Shown here one piece after another: positions 56,351 through 64,000 of a stretch of DNA of 64,000 nucleotides (position 1 is its first letter; each line of letters begins with the position of its first letter). The position numbers and the translations under genes are program-made. The notes under the pieces were generated by a model. The model made no database searches. It was not told the DNA's origin and saw only the letters and a list, made by a program, of their open reading frames with translations. The stretch lies in contig NZ_CANLSL010000012.1 in the NCBI RefSeq assembly GCF_947493735.1, forward strand, positions 18,026 through 82,025, in the 5' to 3' direction. This stretch comes from an uncultured Acinetobacter sp. (GTDB lineage Bacteria > Pseudomonadota > Gammaproteobacteria > Pseudomonadales > Moraxellaceae).

Positions 56351-57526
56351 CTACTGATCCTGCATACGTAGTAAGCTTTGTTGCATCGGATGATCTTCAG
56401 GTAAAAGCTCCATCAATCGCTCAACAGCATCAATTGCATCAGGAAAATGGGACAAATGTTTGAGTAGCAGATCTTTATCATCAATTTTAAAAATCACCTC
56501 ACTCATCCTCGATTCGATACAATCACGCCAAGCCGTCAGGAAGGGACTCTCCGTTCGTGGTAAAAATATCCCCAGATACAGCTGTAATGCACTGTGTGAT
56601 GCGCCTTGATCCAAGGCTTCTTCCAACTCGATAAAGTCTGCATCGACATCGAGTAGTAGACGATAAGGACGTGAGCCGAGCATACCACCGAGCAAATCAC
56701 GCAGTTGTGACATTTCCGCTTTCAATGTACCCATGCTCACTTTGCGCTCACCGTACAAAGCCTGATGCAACTGATCCAAACTCATCCCTTGCTTGCACAA
56801 TGTCAAAATCGCAATGATCTCAAACTGGCGTGGACTCAAATTCAACGCTTTGCCTTGAAGTTGCGCTTTTGTACGACCAAAACAGCTGAGTTGTAAATTT
56901 TGCTTGGTTTGCTCTCGCAATGCACCTTGTAACATCTGCGCACAACGTTCTGCAGCAAGTATCCCCAAACTATTGTGCTGATCCCACGTAGTGGATAAAT
57001 CCACCACACCAAGCACTTGCCCAGTATTGGGATGATAGATCGGCGCTGCATAGCACACCCAGTCTTGAATCGCATCCAAATAATGTTCATTAGAAAAGAC
57101 ACAGCTGGATTTGCCTGTATATAGCGATAACGCCAAGGCATTGGTGCCGACCATATCTTCGCCCCACTGTCCGCCTTGAACAAAATGTACATTCTCAGAT
57201 GCGCCTTGCATATGTCGACTAGCTTCGACCCAGCGAATCTGTGAAGATTGATCTGCCACTGCCAGCACCATCGATGATTGATGGGCAATGTCTTTTAATT
57301 GCGTTGCACATTGATCAAGTGCCTTATCCAGTGCTGACACATTTTCTGACACTTTAGCCAAAGGTGCAGCCTGCAAACTACTCACGATTTGTGCCTTGGT
57401 TGAACGCTGCCACGAATACTGGATCGTATCAGCCGCCAACTGATCGTTGGTATCATGCAGCAAACAATGTTTTTTTAATTTTTCAATCGCCCTACGTCGT
57501 TGATTTAACTCTTTTTTAAGTGACAT
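56351..57526 (-). CDS. GAF-domain transcriptional regulator of the aldehyde dehydrogenase gene
   Basis: A 391-residue regulator. An N-terminal GAF-like sensor part (about 60-215; contains GEDMVGTNALALSLYTGKS and WVCYAAPIYHPNTGQVLGV) resembles that of AcoR/ExaE-type proteins, but there is no AAA+ domain. The C-terminal part (about 220-310) has NLSPRQFEIIAILTLC and a winged-helix-like DNA-binding segment (GTLKAEMSQLRDLLGGMLG). It lies divergent from the aldehyde dehydrogenase with a palindromic site between them, so regulating that gene is likely. AGGA precedes the ATG by eight bases. Confidence 0.78.
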   Translation of the reverse strand: MSLKKELNQRRRAIEKLKKHCLLHDTNDQLAADTIQYSWQRSTKAQIVSSLQAAPLAKVSENVSALDKALDQCATQLKDIAHQSSMVLAVADQSSQIRWVEASRHMQGASENVHFVQGGQWGEDMVGTNALALSLYTGKSSCVFSNEHYLDAIQDWVCYAAPIYHPNTGQVLGVVDLSTTWDQHNSLGILAAERCAQMLQGALREQTKQNLQLSCFGRTKAQLQGKALNLSPRQFEIIAILTLCKQGMSLDQLHQALYGERKVSMGTLKAEMSQLRDLLGGMLGSRPYRLLLDVDADFIELEEALDQGASHSALQLYLGIFLPRTESPFLTAWRDCIESRMSEVIFKIDDKDLLLKHLSHFPDAIDAVERLMELLPEDHPMQQSLLRMQDQ

Positions 57527-57590
57527 ATTGAGGTCCTAAACTTGGTCGAATTTATCCCTACCTTTTCCCTACCTAAGATTGCTTAGGCTA

Positions 57591-57609
57591 ATACAGTGAT
57601 CCACTGTAT
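57591..57609. promoter_or_regulatory. Palindromic operator between regulator and aldehyde dehydrogenase
   Basis: ATACAGTG and CACTGTAT form a perfect 8-bp inverted repeat with a 3-bp spacer. A related 11-bp palindrome, TATACAGTATA, lies at 57629-57639. Both fall 50-100 bases before the dehydrogenase start. They are the best candidate binding sites for the adjacent GAF regulator. Confidence 0.6.
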
Positions 57610-57690
57610 CCATACATCTAAAGCCGTATATACAGTATAGGAGTGGTCATAGAAGATATACAATGAACTTTAGTCAAAAGGATGTGAATC

Positions 57691-59202
57691 ATGCGCTACG
57701 CTGACCCAAATACCGAAGGATCAAAAATCCAGTTTAAAAAACAGTACGACAACTTTATTGGTGGCAAATGGGTTGCTCCTGTTAAAGGAGAATATTTTGA
57801 CAATATCTCTCCTGTCAATGGTGAAGTATTTACCCGTGCACCACGTTCAAGTGCAGAAGACATCGAACTTGCCTTAGATGCTGCACATGCTGCCAAAGCG
57901 CAGTGGAACAGTACCTCACCGACCACACGCTCGAATATTTTATTAAAAATCGCCGATCGCCTAGAGCAAAATCTAGAAACTCTTGCCGTTGCAGAAACAT
58001 GGGACAACGGCAAGCCGATTCGTGAAACCCTCGCTGCTGATATTCCACTTGCGATTGATCATTTTCGCTATTTTGCAGGCTGTATTCGTGCACAAGAAGG
58101 TGGCATCTCTGAGATTGATGAAGATACGGTGGCTTACCATTATCATGAACCGCTTGGTGTGGTCGGTCAGATCATTCCGTGGAACTTCCCAATCCTCATG
58201 GCAGCATGGAAACTTGCTCCTGCGCTTGCAGCAGGTAACTGTATCGTGCTCAAACCTGCCGAACAAACCCCTGTAAGTATTCTGATTTTGGCTGAGTTGA
58301 TTCAAGATTTGCTACCCGAAGGTGTATTAAATATCGTAAATGGCTATGGTGCAGAAGTCGGTCGCCCACTGGCAACCAATCCACGGATTGCAAAAATCGC
58401 CTTTACAGGCTCAACCCAAGTCGGTCAACTGATCATGCAATATGCGACTGAAAATATCATTCCAGTCACGCTTGAGCTTGGCGGTAAATCACCAAACGTC
58501 TTCTTTGCCGACATTATGGATCAGCAAGATGACTATCTCGACAAAGCGCTTGAAGGCTTTGCGATGTTTGCCTTGAATCAAGGTGAAATCTGCACCTGTC
58601 CATCACGTGCTTTAGTTCAAGAAAGCATTGCAGATCAATTCTTAGAAATGGCTGTAGAACGTGTCAAACGCATTAAAACAGGTCATCCACTGGATACAGA
58701 CACCATGATCGGCGCACAGGCTTCGCAAGAGCAACAAGATAAAATCTTGGGTTGTATCAATACAGGTCGAGAAGAAGGTGCGCAGATTTTGACAGGTGGT
58801 GAAGCACGTAACGAAGTCGGCACTGGTTTTTATATCGAGCCGACCATCTTCAAAGGCAACAACAACATGAAAATTTTCCAAGAAGAGATTTTCGGACCTG
58901 TACTATCTGTCGCAACCTTTAAAGACTTCGATGAAGCAATGAAAATCGCCAATGATACAATTTACGGCTTAGGTGCAGGTGTCTGGGCACGTAGCGGAAA
59001 TACAGCGTACCGTGCAGGTCGTGCAATCCAAGCAGGTCGGGTATGGACCAATTGCTACCATATCTACCCTGCACATGCAGCATTTGGTGGTTACAAAAAA
59101 TCAGGTATCGGACGTGAGAATCACCGCATGATGCTCGACCATTATCAACAAACCAAAAACTTGTTAGTGAGCTATTCGACCAAGCCTGCTGGGTTCTTCT
59201 GA
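57691..59202 (+). CDS. NAD(P)-dependent aldehyde dehydrogenase (ExaC/AcoD type)
   Basis: A 503-residue aldehyde dehydrogenase. The catalytic Glu lies in [11 protein letters not shown] (near 268) and the catalytic Cys in [14 protein letters not shown] (near 302). The [19 protein letters not shown] C-terminus and overall style match ExaC of Pseudomonas and AcoD of Cupriavidus, which oxidise acetaldehyde in ethanol or acetoin metabolism. AAGGATG precedes the ATG. It is followed by a terminator. Control by the divergent GAF regulator is likely. Exact substrate is inference. Confidence 0.92.
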   Translation: MRYADPNTEGSKIQFKKQYDNFIGGKWVAPVKGEYFDNISPVNGEVFTRAPRSSAEDIELALDAAHAAKAQWNSTSPTTRSNILLKIADRLEQNLETLAVAETWDNGKPIRETLAADIPLAIDHFRYFAGCIRAQEGGISEIDEDTVAYHYHEPLGVVGQIIPWNFPILMAAWKLAPALAAGNCIVLKPAEQTPVSILILAELIQDLLPEGVLNIVNGYGAEVGRPLATNPRIAKIAFTGSTQVGQLIMQYATENIIPVTLELGGKSPNVFFADIMDQQDDYLDKALEGFAMFALNQGEICTCPSRALVQESIADQFLEMAVERVKRIKTGHPLDTDTMIGAQASQEQQDKILGCINTGREEGAQILTGGEARNEVGTGFYIEPTIFKGNNNMKIFQEEIFGPVLSVATFKDFDEAMKIANDTIYGLGAGVWARSGNTAYRAGRAIQAGRVWTNCYHIYPAHAAFGGYKKSGIGRENHRMMLDHYQQTKNLLVSYSTKPAGFF

Positions 59203-59224
59203 TTTATAGGAAATCCAAATACAA

Positions 59225-59251
59225 AAAAGCCGAGAATCTTCTCGGCTTTTT
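59225..59251 (+). terminator. Terminator of the aldehyde dehydrogenase gene
   Basis: Stem AAAAGCCGAG/CTCGGCTTTT around AATCTT, followed by T residues. It ends 12 bases before the left end of the insertion sequence, so the IS did not disrupt it. Confidence 0.88.
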
Positions 59252-59306
59252 CGCTTAAAACAATGTCCCGTCCTGAAATAAGTTTACACCTTAAGAGACT
59301 TATTTT

Positions 59307-59696
59307 ATGGAACATAAACGAGAACAACGAGTTAAACGTACACAACGTGACTATAGTTTTGCCTTTAAAATGATGGTGGTACATGAAGTAGAAAAAGGGC
59401 AAATTACTTATAAGCAAGCTCAGGCAAAATATGGTATTCAAGGAAGATCAACTGTGCTGGTATGGTTACGCAAGCACGGACAACAGGACTGGACTTCGAA
59501 TATGCCGACTTCTTCTAAACGCCAATTGACACCCCAACAACGAATCCGCCAATTAGAAAAGCAGTTAGCCGCAGAAAAGCTTAAAACTGAATTTATTCAG
59601 GATGTGATTTATCACATTGATAAAGAATGTGGGACTGATCTTGGAAAAAAGTATACCGAGCACGTTTCAAAGATTGGCAAAGCCAAAGAAGACTAA
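59307..59696 (+). CDS. IS3-family transposase subunit OrfA
   Basis: A 129-residue OrfA with an N-terminal helix-turn-helix (about 10-55; KGQITYKQAQAKYGIQGRST) and a C-terminal leucine-zipper-like helix (PQQRIRQLEKQLAAEKL). It binds the terminal repeats. A slippery A-AAA-AAG heptamer at 59645-59651 lies near its end in the correct phase, allowing -1 frameshifting into orfB. Confidence 0.88.
   Translation: MEHKREQRVKRTQRDYSFAFKMMVVHEVEKGQITYKQAQAKYGIQGRSTVLVWLRKHGQQDWTSNMPTSSKRQLTPQQRIRQLEKQLAAEKLKTEFIQDVIYHIDKECGTDLGKKYTEHVSKIGKAKED
59645..59651 (+). other. A-AAA-AAG programmed -1 frameshift site
   Basis: The zero frame reads AAA then AAG after a codon ending in A, the classic X-XXY-YYZ phase. 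Slippage by -1 opens GTA TAC CGA and continues without a stop into orfB (through WQSQRRLSVSRYCQWLGITR), giving an OrfAB fusion. Confidence 0.75.
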
Positions 59697-60544
59697 GCGT
59701 TTCACGTTATTGTCAGTGGTTGGGAATCACCCGACAAGCTTATTATCAAGCAGAAAAACGTGCTCAAATGACTGCACAAGCAACTGAACAAATACTTGAG
59801 TTGGTTATGGAATATCGCTGTCTCATGCCAAGTATCGGAACACGTAAGCTGTATTGGCTTATTAAAGGCAAATTGTTGCAACGTGGTTTAAAGTGTGGAC
59901 GGGATCAGTTATTTAAAATATTGAAAGAAAATAACTTATTGATTCGCCCTAAGCGTCGCTATACAAAAACTACGGATAGCAAGCATTGGATGAAGAAGCA
60001 TCCAAATTTATTAAAGGATTATTCAGCAGTGCAAGCCAATGAAGTCTTTGTTAGTGATATTACCTATGTTGAGAGTGCTGAAGGTGTGCATTATTTATCC
60101 TTGGTGACAGATGCTTATACCCGACAGATTAAAGGTTATAAGTTATCGAATGATATGCGTGCGGAGAATGTTGTGCAGGCTCTACATATGGCGATGCAGC
60201 AAGCGACAGATCGAGCGACTAGGATGATTCATCATTCAGATAGAGGTGCTCAATATTGCTCTGAGCTATATCAATCGGCATTGCGCCATTATGGGATATG
60301 TCCTTCCATGACAGATGGCGCACTTGCGAAACAGTGTTTCTCATATCAGAATGCATTAGCAGAGCGAATTAATGGAATATTAAAGCAGGAGTTTTTAACC
60401 ACGCGATGTCAAACCATGAAGGAGTTAGATCACTTAATTGCGGAATCTATCATGATTTACAATTGTTATAGACCGCATTTAAGTTTAAATATGAACACCC
60501 CGAATCAGATGTATGAGCAAACAAAAACCGAGCTAATTGCTTAA
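59651..60544 (+). CDS. IS3-family transposase OrfB (DDE integrase domain, expressed by frameshift)
   Basis: The DDE catalytic part, in the -1 frame relative to orfA. It has an HTH_21-like region (about 35-90), then the rve integrase core with the first Asp in VFVSDITYVES, the second Asp in HHSDRGAQYC and the Glu in NALAERINGILKQEF. An independent start would be a TTG at 59720; the open frame reaches back to the slippery site, so the OrfAB fusion is the likely transposase. No internal stop or frameshift is seen, so the IS may be active. Confidence 0.85.
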   Translation, partial: VYRARFKDWQSQRRLSVSRYCQWLGITRQAYYQAEKRAQMTAQATEQILELVMEYRCLMPSIGTRKLYWLIKGKLLQRGLKCGRDQLFKILKENNLLIRPKRRYTKTTDSKHWMKKHPNLLKDYSAVQANEVFVSDITYVESAEGVHYLSLVTDAYTRQIKGYKLSNDMRAENVVQALHMAMQQATDRATRMIHHSDRGAQYCSELYQSALRHYGICPSMTDGALAKQCFSYQNALAERINGILKQEFLTTRCQTMKELDHLIAESIMIYNCYRPHLSLNMNTPNQMYEQTKTELIA

Positions 60545-60710
60545 CTCGGTTTGAAGTGGAATACTGTCAATCTATTTCAGGACAAGACAGATGTCATATT
60601 TTGCCACCCATCGAATAGCTTTAATATTTAAAAACAATAACTTAAGACAAGCGCTCCACTTATCGAAAAGTTTACTCATATTTATGAGTCAATTGACCAA
60701 AAATTCACGA

Positions 60711-60854
60711 TCACTTTTGATCAGACTGATTTGCATCAGATTCATGTGTACTTGCTTGTTTTTGCGCATGTTTTAGTAGCCTTGCGCTCATAATAAATAG
60801 CCCAATCAATATAACAATTGCAACGATGAGTAGTAATATCACCATAAACTTCAT
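60711..60854 (-). CDS. Short single-span membrane protein (47 aa)
   Basis: A 47-residue open frame with ATG at 60854, preceded by AAGG nine bases upstream. Residues about 3-24 (FMVILLLIVAIVILIGLFIM) form one membrane segment; a basic and Gln/Ser-rich tail follows (ARLLKHAQKQASTHESDANQ). It is the only candidate gene between the IS and adk. I recognise no family; the position and ribosome-binding site support it being real. Confidence 0.55.
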   Translation of the reverse strand: MKFMVILLLIVAIVILIGLFIMSARLLKHAQKQASTHESDANQSDQK

Positions 60855-60902
60855 TTCTACGACCTTATTCAAGTACTTCAGAAGTAGCTAACAATTTAGC
60901 AT

Positions 60903-60932
60903 AAAAAAAGCTCCATCAGAGGATAGAGCTTT
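60903..60932 (-). terminator. Terminator of adk
   Basis: On the minus strand an 11-bp stem AAAGCTCTATC/GATGGAGCTTT (one T-G pair) around CTCT runs into seven T residues. Confidence 0.88.
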
Positions 60933-60947
60933 CTACATCACTTGCAA

Positions 60948-61637
<690 letters not shown>

Positions 61638-61722
61638 TCAAATGACCATTGCATAATCATCAAATATGAAATGAACCGACAAAATTCAAAAAGTTTTAAT
61701 CGTGGCTAGTGTAGCTCGAAGG

Positions 61723-63039
61723 CTATAAAAATGCCACAAATAAGTGAATCAAACCAGCGCCAAAACCAGTCACACCACCAAGTACAATCAAAATCCACTC
61801 ATCCTCATGGAAAGCAGGTCTTAACAAGTTTTGAAACTCTTGTGGAGTCAACAGTCGAATCCGATCTCTAAACATGGTAAAAATCTTTTTCGCCCGACTT
61901 TCATTAAAGGCTGGGTCACTCACGGGTACCATCGTAATTTCGATTGAACGATCAATCAAGTCAGACTTTAGTTTTGCATATTCCGTCGGACCAATGGATA
62001 ATTGCAGAGAAGTCCTTACCAAAGGCGTTTCCATAATCTCGTTAATATGGCGTTTGATAATACGACGTGTTTTGTGATTTCGCTTACCGTACATCATTTC
62101 CGTCATGATTGATTTCAGGGTAATTAAGTCTGCCGTTACAACTTCTGAAAAGACAATCGACACCTCGTCCTGACGCTTCATAAATGCGCCTTGGAAATTA
62201 TAAGTTCCAATACGAGGAATTACAGGGCGAACCCACGGAAACTTTAAGCCCTCAGTCCTTGTAAATAATTGAGGAAACTTAATTGGGTGTGGGTTTACAG
62301 GGTTAAAAACCATCCAAATTGCAATCCAGTTGGTGAGGAAGCCCCAAATCGCCGCAAAAAAAGGCACTGTCCAATGTTCTGGCACAAAGACATAAACGAA
62401 CATCTGAAAAATACCAAAAAATGCACCGATCAATGCACTGATATGCCAAATAAAGTTAATCTCTTTTTGACCGACTTTTAGGAACATTTTGACCATCAGC
62501 TTGCGGTCATTTTCCATTTGATTGACTACCATGCTGCGCATATCAACCAAATTTTCGACATTGTAAGTCAGTTCAGTCACAAGCTCTTTTAACACATTTG
62601 GCATTTGCTGATGGGCTTGAGCATAAATACGACGCTTAATAGAATACGGTAAATTTTCCCACAGAACAGCTCGACGTTCCATCATCACTTCATCAATCAA
62701 GTGCTCAAGTTCAAAGCCAACTTGCTCACCGATCATACGAGCCATTTCTTCAGGATCCATTGCCTCGAGAAACTCTTGTAATGAGCCGAGTTTCGACAAT
62801 GTATTATCCGTGATAATGCCTGAAATACGCCCCGCCTTGCGTGGCACAATACCCTGCCATCCGACTGGCAAAGGACCTAGATGAAAGCCCCAAAAATGGA
62901 TTGGATAAAATACCATTTTCAGCGCCATCCACACATGTGCCCAGGTCACAAAGGACGTCACGGGGACAATACTTAAAATCGCCCAGAAATCAGGTCGACT
63001 ACTAAATTCCTGCCAAAGTTGGGCAATTTGATCTAACAT
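61723..63039 (-). CDS. DUF445-family membrane protein
   Basis: A 438-residue member of DUF445. It has an N-terminal hydrophobic segment (about 18-45), a pair near residues 205-260 (WHISALIGAFFGIFQMFVYVF, FFAAIWGFLTNWIAIWMVF) and one at the C-terminus (WILIVLGGVTGFGAGLIHLF). The middle is amphipathic helix. Members of this family are inner-membrane proteins of unknown function. The upstream gene is the beta-barrel candidate, 47 bases away on the same strand, with no clear operon terminator between. Confidence 0.82.
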   Translation of the reverse strand: MLDQIAQLWQEFSSRPDFWAILSIVPVTSFVTWAHVWMALKMVFYPIHFWGFHLGPLPVGWQGIVPRKAGRISGIITDNTLSKLGSLQEFLEAMDPEEMARMIGEQVGFELEHLIDEVMMERRAVLWENLPYSIKRRIYAQAHQQMPNVLKELVTELTYNVENLVDMRSMVVNQMENDRKLMVKMFLKVGQKEINFIWHISALIGAFFGIFQMFVYVFVPEHWTVPFFAAIWGFLTNWIAIWMVFNPVNPHPIKFPQLFTRTEGLKFPWVRPVIPRIGTYNFQGAFMKRQDEVSIVFSEVVTADLITLKSIMTEMMYGKRNHKTRRIIKRHINEIMETPLVRTSLQLSIGPTEYAKLKSDLIDRSIEITMVPVSDPAFNESRAKKIFTMFRDRIRLLTPQEFQNLLRPAFHEDEWILIVLGGVTGFGAGLIHLFVAFL

Positions 63040-63086
63040 CTACCACTCACACTCAAAAAATGAAGTTATTCAATCGCACAACTATT

Positions 63087-63611
63087 CTAGAAAGCACCAA
63101 AGCTTAAGCTATAGGCAAATTGTAACTGAGGTTCAGTTTTACGCTCGCTTCCATTTTTTCCCTCAATCTTTTCAGCGGCACCAATTCCTACACTGATGGT
63201 ACTAATACGGCTAGCATCTAGCATCACATACGCCAAATCAACACCGGCTCCTAAACGAGAATACTCTTCTTGATCCACAATTACACTTTCCAAATGACCT
63301 GCATACACGCCAAAATAATAGCCATTCTGATCTGTACCTGTTAAATGATATGGCAATCGAAAGCCAATTTGCGCACCAGGCTCATGATCATCATTAATAA
63401 ATACACCTGCTTTCACATAAGCTATTCCATATGGATTGACCCATTCAAAATTGCTATGTAAAAGTTGTTGGCTAATACCTGCCCCCACATAACCTGACTT
63501 CAAACTTGCAGTAGATTCAGCCAATTTTGCTTCAGGTAAATAATCATCAATATGCGCATGCGCAACCCCGATACTACTTAATGCACACATTGCTAATAGA
63601 TACTTTTTCAA
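63087..63611 (-). CDS. Small outer-membrane beta-barrel candidate
   Basis: A 174-residue exported protein. The signal peptide MKKYLLAMCALSSIGVAHA is cut after AHA. The mature part alternates hydrophobic and polar residues as in barrel strands, with Tyr/Gly rich turns, and ends LQFAYSLSFGAF with the C-terminal Phe typical of BAM substrates. An OmpA- or YfaZ-like barrel of eight strands is plausible but not proven. The start codon is TTG with GAGGA eight bases before it, which decides the start. No family assigned. Confidence 0.7.
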   Translation of the reverse strand: MKKYLLAMCALSSIGVAHAHIDDYLPEAKLAESTASLKSGYVGAGISQQLLHSNFEWVNPYGIAYVKAGVFINDDHEPGAQIGFRLPYHLTGTDQNGYYFGVYAGHLESVIVDQEEYSRLGAGVDLAYVMLDASRISTISVGIGAAEKIEGKNGSERKTEPQLQFAYSLSFGAF

Positions 63612-63885
63612 TTTTTATCCTCGCTTTTTCCATAAAGCTTTACATTAAAATTTGATTTTTTCGAGCTAGTAAGTGAATAGCTCATACACAAACAGACTAG
63701 ACTTTAGCAGAAAAGAACAGTGTTCCAAAGTACTTATTTGACAATTCAAGTGGTCAATTTAATCAAAGTCATTTCTAGCTTTAAAAAAATGATTACATTG
63801 CTGAAATAGGTAACCATGATCCACCTTAGATAAGGGAAATCCTATTATGCACACCTTATATCATTTTAAATAAATTCTAGGCACT

Positions 63886-63919
63886 AAAAAACCCCCCACC
63901 TTATTAGGTGGGGGGTTTT
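63886..63919 (-). terminator. rRNA-operon terminator
   Basis: A perfect stem of AAAACCCCCCACCT with AGGTGGGGGGTTTT around TATT, followed on the minus strand by TTTTTTAGTG, 11 bases after the 5S 3' end. Confidence 0.9.
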
Positions 63920-63929
63920 GAAATTAAAA

Positions 63930-64000
63930 GCTGGCGATGACTTACTCTCACATGGGTAACCCCACACTACCATCAGCGCTAAGTGGTTTCACTTCTGAGT
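63930..64000 (-). rRNA. rrf: 5S ribosomal RNA, 3' part (partial)
   Basis: The minus strand reads ACTCAGAAGTGAAACCACTT and continues through AGCGCTGATGGTAGTGTGGG, CATGTGAGAGTAAGTCATCG and ends CCAGC, as in 5S rRNA from about position 45 to the 3' end. The 5' part, and the rest of the rrn operon, lie beyond the window's right edge. The left edge is set from the conserved GCCAGC end. Confidence 0.95.

Larger units (their letters stand above)
59264..60589 (+). mobile_element. Complete IS3-family insertion sequence (1326 bp)
   Basis: Imperfect terminal repeats match over about 21 of 26 bases: left TGTCCCGTCCTGAAATAAGT, right (reverse) TGTCTTGTCCTGAAATAGAT. The ends are TG...CA as usual. Two overlapping frames, orfA and orfB, occupy the middle and are related by a -1 shift. 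The 3-bp flanks differ (CAA and GAT), so no target duplication is seen. It sits between the aldehyde dehydrogenase terminator and a small membrane-protein gene. I cannot name the IS. Confidence 0.88.

Overview
The window reads as a chromosomal segment of an Acinetobacter-like gammaproteobacterium. It is AT-rich and holds a hexameric-type citrate synthase (gltA), the large KQCGH-type isocitrate lyase, HisZ next to purA, a pst phosphate-transport operon and the edge of an rRNA operon. Genus assignment is inference from gene content and protein style; no database search was possible. Most of the sequence is core metabolism with short intergenic gaps, rho-independent terminators and no prophage or CRISPR.

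Layout. 0-5 kb: gltA, a small HELTH-motif protein, nadE and an overlapping helical protein. 5-8.5 kb: tRNA-Met, a degenerate metallo-beta-lactamase-like protein, a small lipoprotein, a methyltransferase with folD, then tRNA-Cys and tRNA-Leu. 8.8-16 kb: clpB with a heat-shock-type promoter, aceA with a divergent LysR regulator, and a PaeA/YtfL-type membrane protein. 16-24 kb: CobW-type GTPase, macro-domain protein, superoxide dismutase, O-methyltransferase, tandem Usp protein, acetyltransferase, IMPACT protein, thiM. 24-29 kb: pstS-pstC-pstA-pstB behind a three-unit Pho box. 29-40 kb: three very large, tightly packed genes for exported DUF11-repeat proteins, the most unusual part of the window. 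40-44.5 kb: sohB and a three-gene copper-associated set (DUF2946 His-rich protein, OprC-like TonB-dependent receptor, Met/His-tailed membrane protein). 44.5-51 kb: purA, hisZ, GFA protein, BepA-like M48 protease, DegS-like protease. 51-54 kb: a PP2C-kinase fusion beside a formate/nitrite channel. 54-59 kb: PIF1-like helicase, then a GAF regulator divergent from an aldehyde dehydrogenase across a palindromic operator. 59.3-60.6 kb: a complete IS3-family element. 60.6-64 kb: a 47-residue membrane protein, adk, a DUF445 protein, a beta-barrel candidate and the 3' end of a 5S rRNA.

How the parts work together. gltA and aceA belong to the citrate and glyoxylate cycles, and the aldehyde dehydrogenase with its regulator would feed acetate or acetyl-CoA into them. 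PstSCAB imports phosphate under PhoB. The DUF11 genes look like an operon for a secreted or surface matrix: two are ancient paralogues with three matching calcium-loop-like motifs, and the third carries three almost identical 411-bp repeats. The copper receptor keeps both halves of the CxxxM/HxM copper site.
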